A stretch of 64,000 nucleotides of DNA from Viridibacterium silvisoli (lineage in GTDB: Bacteria; Pseudomonadota; Gammaproteobacteria; Burkholderiales; Rhodocyclaceae), in NCBI RefSeq assembly GCF_036017035.1, contig NZ_JAYXHS010000002.1, positions 372,001 to 436,000 on the forward strand, read 5' to 3'. The position numbers and the translations under genes were made by a program. The notes under the pieces are model-generated. The model saw only the letters and a list, made by a program, of their open reading frames with translations, was not told where the DNA came from and ran no database searches. This document shows, in pieces, positions 17,866-24,643 of this stretch. The stretch's first letter is position 1. Each line of letters starts with the position of its first letter.

Positions 17866-18624
17866 TTAAAAAACATCCTTCCAGGCGCGTAGCGCGGCAA
17901 AGACGGCAGCCGGATCGGTCAAGGCTTGCGTGGCATGTTGCTCGGCTGCGTGCCGCACGCTTGGCTGCATGGTGCGCAGGAAGGGATTCGTCGCGAGCTC
18001 ATCTGCCAATCGCGAGGGCAGGGTAGCTTGGCCGGCTTCGCGTAGTGCAATGCATGCTTCGCTGCGCGCCTGCAAGGTAGCGTTGTCCGGCTCGACGGCC
18101 CGCGCGAAACGCAGATTGCTCAGCGTGTATTCGTGTGCGCAGCAGATCTGTGTCTCGCCCGGCAGCGCTGCAATGCGTTGCAGGGACGCGTGCAGATCGC
18201 CCGCCGTACTGCTGCCAAGCAAGCGGCCGCAGCCGCCCGCAAATAGCGTGTCACCGCAGAAAAGGTGGCCTGCATGTAGAAATGCGATGTGCTCTTCGGT
18301 ATGTCCCGGTACCGCAAGGACGGTTGCTGTGCCGCCGACGCCAGGCAGTGTCAGCAAATCACCGTCGCCGACGTGATGCGTGACGACACCGATAGTTGCA
18401 GGCCCGAATACAGGTACTGGCCAGCGTTCGCGCAGTTCCGCCACGCCGCCGACGTGATCGTTGTGGCGATGCGTAACGAGGATCGCGCTTAGCTGCAAAT
18501 CCTGTTCGACAAGGAAGCGCGAGACCGGGGCGGCTTCGCCCGGATCGACGACGATACATTGCCCATGCGCGATCAGAGCCCAGATGTAGTTGTCGCGGAA
18601 GGCAGGAAGGGGAACAATCTGCAT
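17866..18624 (-). CDS. gloB: Hydroxyacylglutathione hydrolase (glyoxalase II)
   Basis: GloB hydrolyses S-lactoylglutathione to lactate and glutathione, finishing methylglyoxal detoxification. From the ATG at 18624 the protein (252 residues) opens MQIVPLPAFRDNYIW as in known GloB. It has the binuclear metal motif THRHNDH (residues 51-57), the HTEEH segment, and CGDTLFAGGCGRL. Another in-frame ATG at 18633 would add three residues; longer forms overlap the divergent methyltransferase gene. Confidence 0.96.
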   Translation of the reverse strand: MQIVPLPAFRDNYIWALIAHGQCIVVDPGEAAPVSRFLVEQDLQLSAILVTHRHNDHVGGVAELRERWPVPVFGPATIGVVTHHVGDGDLLTLPGVGGTATVLAVPGHTEEHIAFLHAGHLFCGDTLFAGGCGRLLGSSTAGDLHASLQRIAALPGETQICCAHEYTLSNLRFARAVEPDNATLQARSEACIALREAGQATLPSRLADELATNPFLRTMQPSVRHAAEQHATQALTDPAAVFAALRAWKDVF

Positions 18625-18652
18625 GATCGACATTCTCGGCGCATGAATCGGC

Positions 18653-19378
18653 ATGTCAATTCCTGGTTTTGAACAATGGCTGGATACACCTCGCGGGCAA
18701 TATCTGCTGGCGTGGGAGCATCGCAAGTTCGATCAGCTGGTTACCGATATCTTTGGCTACAACGCCGTGCAGATCGGTCAGCCGAAACAGGACTTCCTGC
18801 GTAGCAGCCGCATGCCGCATCGTCTGCATTGCGGCGTGACGAGCCCTGCCAAGGTCTTGTGCGACCCGGAGGAGTTACCTTTCGCTTCGCAAAGCCTGGA
18901 TCTGGTGATCCTGCCGCACGTGCTCGAATTTGCGGCTCATCCACACCAGCTGCTGCGCGAAGTCGAACGCGTGCTGGTGCCCGAGGGGAGCGTGGTGATC
19001 GCCGGCTTCAATCCATACAGTCTGTGGGGCTTGCGCCGCTCGTTCTCGGGCAACCTTGGCGAATTGCCTTGGCAAGGGCAATATTTCTCCGTGCCGCGCC
19101 TCAAGGACTGGCTGACTCTGCTCAGTTTCGAGACGCATGCCGGCTCGTTCGGTTGTTATGCGCCACCCGTCTCGTCGGACGCGTGGTTGCGGCGATGGTC
19201 ATTCATGGATGCCGCGGGTGACCGTTGGTGGCACTTCGCGGGCGGCGCCTACATCCTGCAGGCAGTGAAGCGCGTGCGCGGCATGCGGCTGATCATGCCC
19301 GACTGGCGCGCCCAGGTCAGACCCAAGAAAGCCATGGCACCTGTTTCCCGACGCGACGGTTTCTCGGGCGAACAATGA
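18653..19378 (+). CDS. Class I SAM-dependent methyltransferase
   Basis: The 241-residue protein has a methyltransferase type 11-like core, with the acidic/aliphatic strand SLDLVILPHVLEFAAHPHQLLREVERVLVPEGSVV recognisable after about residue 80 and an N-terminal YLLAWEHRKFDQLV helix. The usual glycine-rich SAM motif I is poorly preserved, around QIGQPK. This protein is regularly found divergent from gloB and upstream of rnhA in Betaproteobacteria. Its substrate is unknown. Confidence 0.88.
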   Translation: MSIPGFEQWLDTPRGQYLLAWEHRKFDQLVTDIFGYNAVQIGQPKQDFLRSSRMPHRLHCGVTSPAKVLCDPEELPFASQSLDLVILPHVLEFAAHPHQLLREVERVLVPEGSVVIAGFNPYSLWGLRRSFSGNLGELPWQGQYFSVPRLKDWLTLLSFETHAGSFGCYAPPVSSDAWLRRWSFMDAAGDRWWHFAGGAYILQAVKRVRGMRLIMPDWRAQVRPKKAMAPVSRRDGFSGEQ

Positions 19379-19435
19379 CTTTGCGCGGGCGCGTTCGCCT
19401 ACAATCGCGCCCCTACCAGACATCTCATTCAGCAC

Positions 19436-19912
19436 ATGACCACGATTGAAACCGTAGACATCTTCACGGATGGCGCCTGCAGCGGTAATCCGGGCCCCGG
19501 CGGCTGGGGCGCCATACTGCGCAGCGGCGATGTCGAAAAAGAGTTGTGGGGCGGGGAGCCGCAAACCACCAATAACCGCATGGAAATGATGGCCGTCATC
19601 CGCGGTCTGAGAGCCTTGAAACGCCCGGTTTCAGCCCGTGTCTACACTGATTCACAGTACGTGCAGAAGGGGATCACGGAGTGGATCCAAGGCTGGAAAA
19701 AGCGGGGCTGGAAAACCGCTGACAAGCAGCCCGTCAAGAATGAAGATCTGTGGCGCCAGCTTGATGAGCTGGCCGCAGGACACAAGGTGGAATGGCTCTG
19801 GGTAAAGGGGCATGCAGGGCATCCCGAGAATGAGCGTGCCGACGCTTTGGCGCGTAAAGGCGTGGATGCTGTTCGCATGGCAGGAAAGGCCTGCGAAGGC
19901 TCTACGCCCTGA
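19436..19912 (+). CDS. rnhA: Ribonuclease HI
   Basis: RNase HI degrades the RNA strand of RNA-DNA hybrids. The 158-residue protein has FTDGACSGNPGPGGWG with catalytic Asp12, Glu50 in NNRMEMMAVI, Asp72 in VYTDSQYV, the flexible-loop His (KGHAGHPENERAD) and Asp136. All four carboxylates are present. It is 57 bases downstream of the methyltransferase on the same strand. Confidence 0.97.
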   Translation: MTTIETVDIFTDGACSGNPGPGGWGAILRSGDVEKELWGGEPQTTNNRMEMMAVIRGLRALKRPVSARVYTDSQYVQKGITEWIQGWKKRGWKTADKQPVKNEDLWRQLDELAAGHKVEWLWVKGHAGHPENERADALARKGVDAVRMAGKACEGSTP

Positions 19913-19919
19913 GCGTTGC

Positions 19920-20891
19920 TTATTGCAGGATGCGCGATAGCGCGCGAGGCAGCAGCGAGCCCATTTCTGCAAGGCGTTGCAGCGCCGGTTTGCGGCGTGG
20001 CGCAGGGGAGACCTGCATATCGGCTGACGTATTGGTCGGCATGTGCAGCGCGATTGAACCCAAGGCCAGCTCGGGTGTTTGAGCGATTGCGGCTGGCGTC
20101 GCCAGCGCAGGCGTGGTCTCTGCGGTCACGGCTTGTTCCGGAGCGGGTGGTCGCCAGAGTCTGACCTGCGGCAGGGGCTCTTCGGCTGCCGCTTGCTTTG
20201 ACTGTCCGACGGGCTCTTCGGCCAAGGCGCGCATCAGATCGATATCGACATTGGTGCGCACTTCGGAGAATTCTGCGCTACGCCTGCCGTCGTCATAGAG
20301 TGGCGCGCGCGGTGAATAGAGCTGCGTTTTCACCGCGCTTTGCATGAAGCGTTGCCCGGTTCCAGCAGGCGTGTGTGGCGCAATCTCCTTCGTCGGCGGT
20401 TCAGGCTCCATGTTAGCCAGCATGCCCAGTTGCGTCGCTTCAGCGAGATAGCGCGCCGCTGCGATGGCATCCAGACCCTTCTTCAGGATGGCGGGTTTTC
20501 CGCAGAAAAGACGCGCGAGCCGGGCTTCGTCCAGCCGTAACTTATGCATCACGCGTTGCATGACGGACTCCCTGCTCAAGCCTGGTAACACGCCACCGGA
20601 GTACGTGATGCGAAAGCTCGCCTGTGATTTGGCAGGCTTGCTCGCGGTATTGTTGTCGGTAGTGCTGGCCAAGGCCCGCACGCGCAAGCCAATACTGCTT
20701 AGACTCGACTGGTAACGAGCCGCTTCAGCGGCAGACAGGTTGTTGCGGATGCCTACCGGGCGGCCGGAAAACAGCTGGCTGATTTGCGATGGTTGCGCAT
20801 TGAGCAAGCGGGCCGCATCGGCACGTACCTGAATCGGATCAAAACCTGCCAGAAGTTCGCCCTGGAATACAATCTTGTATCGCTGCGCCAT
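19920..20891 (-). CDS. Protein of unknown function with two tandem copies of a small domain
   Basis: Two copies of a domain of about 65 residues are recognisable. Copy 1 (residues 4-70) runs from YKIVFQGELLAGFDP through the SQLFSGRPVGIRNNL segment to AARYQSSLSSIGLRV. Copy 2 (about 90-155) runs from FRITYSGGVLPGLSR through ARLFCGKPAILKKGL to AARYLAEATQLGM. Shared positions include an F.I.Y/F.G.L.PG start, an LF.GKP.I turn and an AARY...G end. Similar domains occur singly at the N-terminus of some proteobacterial membrane proteins. The last 150 residues are low in structure and rich in Ala, Pro and Glu. No signal or membrane segment is visible, and the function is unknown. Confidence 0.7.
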   Translation of the reverse strand: MAQRYKIVFQGELLAGFDPIQVRADAARLLNAQPSQISQLFSGRPVGIRNNLSAAEAARYQSSLSSIGLRVRALASTTDNNTASKPAKSQASFRITYSGGVLPGLSRESVMQRVMHKLRLDEARLARLFCGKPAILKKGLDAIAAARYLAEATQLGMLANMEPEPPTKEIAPHTPAGTGQRFMQSAVKTQLYSPRAPLYDDGRRSAEFSEVRTNVDIDLMRALAEEPVGQSKQAAAEEPLPQVRLWRPPAPEQAVTAETTPALATPAAIAQTPELALGSIALHMPTNTSADMQVSPAPRRKPALQRLAEMGSLLPRALSRILQ

Positions 20892-21046
20892 GCTTCCTGC
20901 CTCGTGCTCAAGCGGGGGATGTAGTTCTTTGCGGCATCATACTTACAAATACCCGTTCCGGATCAGGGCTTGCGTAGCAGTTGCGCGATTGCCGTAGCAG
21001 CTCCATCAGTGACTTTTTCCGTAGCGACTTGCAGTTTTGAATTTAA

Positions 21047-21062
21047 CTGTATATAAATACAG
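21047..21062 (+). promoter_or_regulatory. LexA (SOS) box
   Basis: The 16-base sequence CTGTATATAAATACAG matches the CTGT-N8-ACAG LexA operator with the expected AT-rich centre. It lies 31 bases upstream of the lexA start, so LexA should repress itself. Confidence 0.92.
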
Positions 21063-21092
21063 TTATCGAAAAACAGCAGGGCAATCGCCGGT

Positions 21093-21698
21093 ATGGACGA
21101 TCTAACCCCCCGACAGCAGGAAATCCTGGCGTTCATCCGCGCTACGCTCGAAGAGAGCGGCGCGCCGCCGACACGCATCGAAATTTGTACCGCGTTTGGC
21201 TTCGCTTCGCCGAATGCCGCCGAGGCGCATCTCAAGGCGCTTGCAAAAAAGGGAGTGATCCTGCTGGAGGCGGGCGCCTCACGCGGCATTCGTCTCATGG
21301 AGTCGCTGGGGTTGCCGGTAGTTGGTCGAGTCGCAGCGGGGTCGCCGATCCTGTCTGAAGGCAGCATCGACAAGCGGGTGAGGGTCGATCCCGGCATGTT
21401 CGAGCCGCGTGCCGATTTCCTCTTGCGGGTGCATGGTCTGTCGATGGTTGACGTGGGGATCATGGAAGGCGATCTGCTCGCCGTGCATCGCACGTCCGAA
21501 GTTCGTAATGGACAGATTGTCGTTGCCCGTGTCGATGACGAAGTGACTGTCAAGCGCCTGCAACGGCGCAAAGGCATGGTCGAACTGCTGCCCGAGAACA
21601 GCAGCATGCGACCAATCATCGTCGATCCACAGCGTCAGAGCCTGACGATTGAAGGACTGGTCGTCGGGCTGATCCGCGACGATTTCGGTTCTGCGTGA
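21093..21698 (+). CDS. lexA: LexA repressor
   Basis: LexA represses the SOS regulon until RecA-stimulated self-cleavage after DNA damage. The 201-residue protein has a winged-helix N-terminus (LTPRQQEILAFIRATLEE, PNAAEAHLKALAKKG), the cleavage pair Ala82-Gly83 in VAAGSP, catalytic Ser117 in GLSMVDVGI and the Lys154 general base in VTVKRL. A LexA box precedes it. Length matches E. coli LexA (202). A 58-residue ORF follows 57 bases later. Confidence 0.97.
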   Translation: MDDLTPRQQEILAFIRATLEESGAPPTRIEICTAFGFASPNAAEAHLKALAKKGVILLEAGASRGIRLMESLGLPVVGRVAAGSPILSEGSIDKRVRVDPGMFEPRADFLLRVHGLSMVDVGIMEGDLLAVHRTSEVRNGQIVVARVDDEVTVKRLQRRKGMVELLPENSSMRPIIVDPQRQSLTIEGLVVGLIRDDFGSA

Positions 21699-21755
21699 GC
21701 TTTGCCAAGCTGCGATACCAGATACCCCGTAACACCGTGAATTGAAGGACACACC

Positions 21756-21932
21756 ATGAAGCTCAGCAAGCAATCCTGCAAGACTGTCGTTGCCACTACT
21801 CTCATCCCGGCCAGCCGTGCCGCTGTCTCGCGTCCGTGGGCGCAAGCCATGCTTGATGTTCTGCAGCGACGTGGGCGCACCTATGGCTTGCTTGCGTTAT
21901 ATGAAGAGTCGCGCCTGAACTCACCACGTTAA
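21756..21932 (+). CDS. Small hypothetical protein downstream of lexA
   Basis: A 58-codon ORF with a GAAGGAC-type ribosome-binding site six bases before its ATG. The product is basic, starting KLSKQSCKTVVATT and ending with a helix-like segment (AQAMLDVLQRRGRTYGLLALYEES). It lies in the lexA transcript, so it would be SOS-induced if translated. I do not recognise the family. In relatives lexA is often followed by SOS genes such as imuA or a division inhibitor, which is only a hint at its role. Confidence 0.5.
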   Translation: MKLSKQSCKTVVATTLIPASRAAVSRPWAQAMLDVLQRRGRTYGLLALYEESRLNSPR

Positions 21933-22737
21933 CTTTCTGGCTACATCAGCACAGCCAGCTTGGTCCTGAAGGCGAGGGCTGCTATTGAGGGGCATGGCTG
22001 CTGCCTCTCACGACGGCCTTGCAGGCCCAAGACCTCAAGCGTGGCACTCAGCGTTCCCGAGGGGACCTGCCTGGCGCCCTCTCGATGTTTTCTCTCTTGA
22101 GCGAAGTCAGTGGCCTGGTTCGGCAAGCCAGGGGACAGCACGGCCGGACCGTGACTCAGGCCATTCCCGGCTTGCACTCTGTTTGCTCAAGGACTTCTAA
22201 GGCCAGGGCTCTTTGTTTTTCACGAAACTTCGTGGACGGAGAGTCGGTTCCTGGCCGCCTCTGTCCTGCTCGCACTATTCGTAACGCAATGAGCCGGCGC
22301 GCGTTGGTGCGAGGAAGGTGATCGGGCCTTGTGACTGCGCCTGCGGGGTCTTATGTCGCAGATGGAAGTCTGCAAATGCCATTTGAAATTCCTGACCCCG
22401 GTTCAGAGGGGCGAGCCTACATGTATTGGGTCTTCGCGCGACTGTCGTCCTGACGTGGCGCACAGTTCGGCAGCTTCATATAGCGCTCGAAACGATAAAA
22501 TCGAAAAATAATTCAATATTATCAATCATGTCGGCGCGCGAGTTTTTGTGTTGCCATGCAGCAATTGCGCGTGGAAATGTAGTTTCTGGCGGGCTTGGTG
22601 TGAGCGTTAAGAATGTCACACTCTTGCGAAGCGATGAAGTTTGTCAGAATTAGTTCAATAAATTCTGTGACTTGTATTCCAATAACAATAACTTATCGGC
22701 ATATAGAAACATTTGAGCAAATCCCCCGTGAAAGTTC
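21933..22737. other. Gene-poor stretch with no convincing coding region
   Basis: About 800 bases between the small ORF after lexA and the candidate small RNA. The short ORFs present lack ribosome-binding sites and show arbitrary amino-acid composition. The first part is GC-rich. The part from about 22480 to 22730 is distinctly AT-rich, which is unusual for this chromosome. A small palindrome (CACGAA, two bases, TTCGTG) lies near 22220. RNase P RNA and tmRNA signatures were looked for and not seen. Confidence 0.5.
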
Positions 22738-22766
22738 TTGCGTTGCACAAAGTGGATCGCCATAAT
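22738..22766 (+). promoter_or_regulatory. Candidate promoter of the small RNA
   Basis: TTGCGT (22738-22743) and CATAAT (22761-22766) are separated by 17 bases, giving a start near 22773. The -35 is weak (TTG only) but the -10 has five of six consensus bases. Confidence 0.4.
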
Positions 22767-22772
22767 TCAAAT

Positions 22773-22899
22773 CGTGTGAGGGATGCAGCTGAAGTAACTG
22801 ACAAGTTCAGTTCGTCGCGCTACCTCCAACCAGTGTCTCCTCCACCCTCCTCCTTTGGTGTGGACTTGGCGCAGCTCTAACCGAGCTGCGTTTTTTTTT
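22773..22899 (+). ncRNA. Candidate trans-acting small RNA with CU-rich anti-Shine-Dalgarno motifs
   Basis: A transcript of about 127 bases is predicted from the promoter-like pair to a strong terminator. It has classic sRNA layout. First comes a 5' hairpin with 6-bp arms at 22796-22801 and 22807-22812. Next is an apparently unpaired C/U-rich region at about 22821-22856 with two CTCCTCC-type blocks (22836-22843 and 22846-22853) complementary to ribosome-binding sites. Last is a terminator hairpin with nine T. No ORF with a start signal lies within. No known RNA family was recognised. Confidence 0.45.
22870..22899 (+). terminator. Strong Rho-independent terminator upstream of rplM
   Basis: Perfect 8-bp stem (CGCAGCTC at 22870-22877, complement at 22883-22890), a five-base loop and a run of nine T (22891-22899). 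No protein gene precedes it within 900 bases on this strand, so it must end either a noncoding transcript or read-through from lexA. Confidence 0.88.
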
Positions 22900-22952
22900 G
22901 CATTTTGCCTTTGCGTCATGCGCGCGCTGTTGGACGTCGTGCGCGAAAGGCT

Positions 22953-22982
22953 TTGACAGCCCGGTGATTGTGCTCGTACAAT
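22953..22982 (+). promoter_or_regulatory. Promoter of rplM-rpsI
   Basis: A perfect TTGACA (22953-22958), an 18-base spacer and TACAAT (22977-22982). The predicted leader to the rplM start is about 120 bases and contains a short hairpin (GAGGT at about 23019, loop GCAA, ACCTC), a possible site for feedback by L13 as in other ribosomal protein operons (inference). Confidence 0.8.
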
Positions 22983-23109
22983 CGCCGGCTTTCCGCTTCG
23001 GGTTGGCTGGAAAATCCGCGAGGTGCAAACCTCGGGCGATTTCCGATCAGCTCCAAGCCACAATAAAAAGGCTTCCCAAGGAAGCTAAACGTGAAGTAAA
23101 GGAACTCTG

Positions 23110-23541
23110 ATGGGTACGTTTTCAGCAAAGCCGCATGAAGTCGTTCACGACTGGTATGTGGTTGATGGCACTGACAAAGTGCTTGGTCGCCTCGCTAGCG
23201 AGATTGCTCACCGCCTGCGCGGCAAGCACAAGGCTATTTACACTCCGCACGTGGATACCGGCGATTTCATTATCGTCGTCAATGTCGACAAGCTGCGCGT
23301 AACCGGCAACAAGGCACAAGACAAGAAGTACTACCGCCACACCGGTTATCCGGGCGGTATCTACGAAACCAATTTCACCAAGCTGCAACAACGCTTCCCG
23401 GAGCGCGTGCTGGAGAAGGCTGTCAAGGGCATGCTGCCCAAGGGCCCACTCGGCTACGCCATGCTCAAGAAGCTGAAGTGCTACAGCGGTGCAACCCATC
23501 CGCATAGCGCCCAGCAGCCCAAGGCACTTGAGATTAAGTGA
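23110..23541 (+). CDS. rplM: 50S ribosomal protein L13
   Basis: L13 is an early assembly protein of the large ribosomal subunit. The 143-residue protein carries the family segments VVDGTDKVLGRLASEIAHRL, the HVDTGDFIIVVN strand, KKYYRHTGYPGG and AVKGMLPKGPLG. Length matches E. coli L13 (142). A clear ribosome-binding site (AAAGGAACT) precedes the ATG. It is followed 11 bases later by rpsI. Confidence 0.99.
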   Translation: MGTFSAKPHEVVHDWYVVDGTDKVLGRLASEIAHRLRGKHKAIYTPHVDTGDFIIVVNVDKLRVTGNKAQDKKYYRHTGYPGGIYETNFTKLQQRFPERVLEKAVKGMLPKGPLGYAMLKKLKCYSGATHPHSAQQPKALEIK

Positions 23542-23552
23542 GGAGCGAATAA

Positions 23553-23948
23553 ATGCCCGTCGGACAATATAACTACGGTACCGGCCGCCGCAAAACTGCA
23601 GTGGCTCGTGTCTTCATCAAGGCAGGTTCAGGCAAGATCGTTGTGAACGGTAAGCCACTGGACGTGTTCTTCTCGCGCGAAACTGGTCGCATGATCGTTC
23701 GTCAGCCTCTGGAATTGACCCAGAATGCTGATCGTTTCGACATCCTCGTGAACGTCACGGGTGGTGGCGAGTCCGGTCAAGCCGGTGCGGTGCGTCACGG
23801 TATTACCCGCGCTCTGATCGACTACGATGCAGAACTGAAGTCTTCGTTGAAGAAGGCTGGCTTCGTAACGCGTGATGCGCGTGAAGTCGAACGTAAGAAG
23901 GTCGGTCTGCACGGCGCGCGTCGTCGTAAGCAATTCTCGAAGCGTTAA
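23553..23948 (+). CDS. rpsI: 30S ribosomal protein S9
   Basis: S9 contacts the P-site tRNA with its C-terminal tail. The 131-residue protein begins with QYNYGTGRRKTAVARVF and ends GARRRKQFSKR, the universal S9 C-terminus. It is cotranscribed with rplM, and a terminator follows within about 25 bases. Confidence 0.99.
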   Translation: MPVGQYNYGTGRRKTAVARVFIKAGSGKIVVNGKPLDVFFSRETGRMIVRQPLELTQNADRFDILVNVTGGGESGQAGAVRHGITRALIDYDAELKSSLKKAGFVTRDAREVERKKVGLHGARRRKQFSKR

Positions 23949-23970
23949 TTTTTCGAGATGCCGATTCAGC

Positions 23971-24005
23971 AAAAAGCCCGCAGAGATGCGGGCTTTTTGT
24001 TTTTG
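23971..24005 (+). terminator. Rho-independent terminator after rpsI
   Basis: An inverted repeat (AAAAAGCCCGCA and TGCGGGCTTTTT around a short GAGA loop) followed by further T. It can also serve the convergent acetyltransferase gene on the minus strand. Confidence 0.92.
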
Positions 24006-24056
24006 GGTCGGACTTGGCTGCGGCGGCCTGTGGGCGGCGACTACCGTTACTGATGA

Positions 24057-24596
24057 CTACCTTGTCTTTGCGTACATGAGGCAGGCGCGTGGCTCGGGCG
24101 AGATATTCGGGTGGATGGTGTGTCGCTCAAGTCGTTTTTCCCTTAGAAAGCCCGCCTTCTCCAGTGTGCGTTGTGATGGAATGTTTTCGACGTCACATGT
24201 GGCCTGGATGCGAAACAGCTTGGGGTTGGCCAATACGATGCTGGAGAGTGCTTCGATGGCTTCCGGCATCATGCTCTTGCCCCAATGTGCTCGCGCCAGG
24301 ACATAGCCAATGTCGATGGTGGTGTTGAGCAGACGTGCTTCGAGCATGCCGAGGGGGGTGTTCAAGCCGCGCTCGGTGATGATGTATGCGAATCGAAGAT
24401 TGGCCTGCCAGGCCTCGATGCAAGAGGCGATGAACAGTTGCGTGGCGCCTGCGTCTGTGTGGGGTGTCCAGACCATGTAACGGCATACTTCGGCATCCTG
24501 TGCGTATGCGTCGAAGATTACGTCGGCATCTGCAAGGAGTGGGCTGCGCAAGACGAGTCGCTCGGTTTCGATCTTGCCCGGCAGCCGAATGTCCAT
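24057..24596 (-). CDS. GNAT family N-acetyltransferase (RimJ/RimL type)
   Basis: The 179-residue protein opens ETERLVLRSPLLADAD, typical of RimJ/RimL-like acetyltransferases. It contains the strand GLNTPLGMLEARLL, DIGYVLARAHWGKSMMPEAIEAL around the acetyl-CoA pyrophosphate loop (the usual Q/RxxGxG/A is degenerate here, HWGKSM), and ENIPSQRTLEKAGFLREK. The substrate is unknown. It follows dxs in the same orientation with a gap of about 47 bases. Confidence 0.88.
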   Translation of the reverse strand: MDIRLPGKIETERLVLRSPLLADADVIFDAYAQDAEVCRYMVWTPHTDAGATQLFIASCIEAWQANLRFAYIITERGLNTPLGMLEARLLNTTIDIGYVLARAHWGKSMMPEAIEALSSIVLANPKLFRIQATCDVENIPSQRTLEKAGFLREKRLERHTIHPNISPEPRACLMYAKTR

Positions 24597-24643
24597 TGGA
24601 TTGACGTGGCGTCAGAGGGGCTGCGAGATGGCTGTCCAGCCGA

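Noticed and set aside
21933..22900. RNase P RNA, 6S RNA or tmRNA in the lexA-rplM gap
   Set aside because: None of the conserved core sequences of RNase P RNA or tmRNA is present, and the candidate transcript lacks the long central-bubble rod of 6S RNA.
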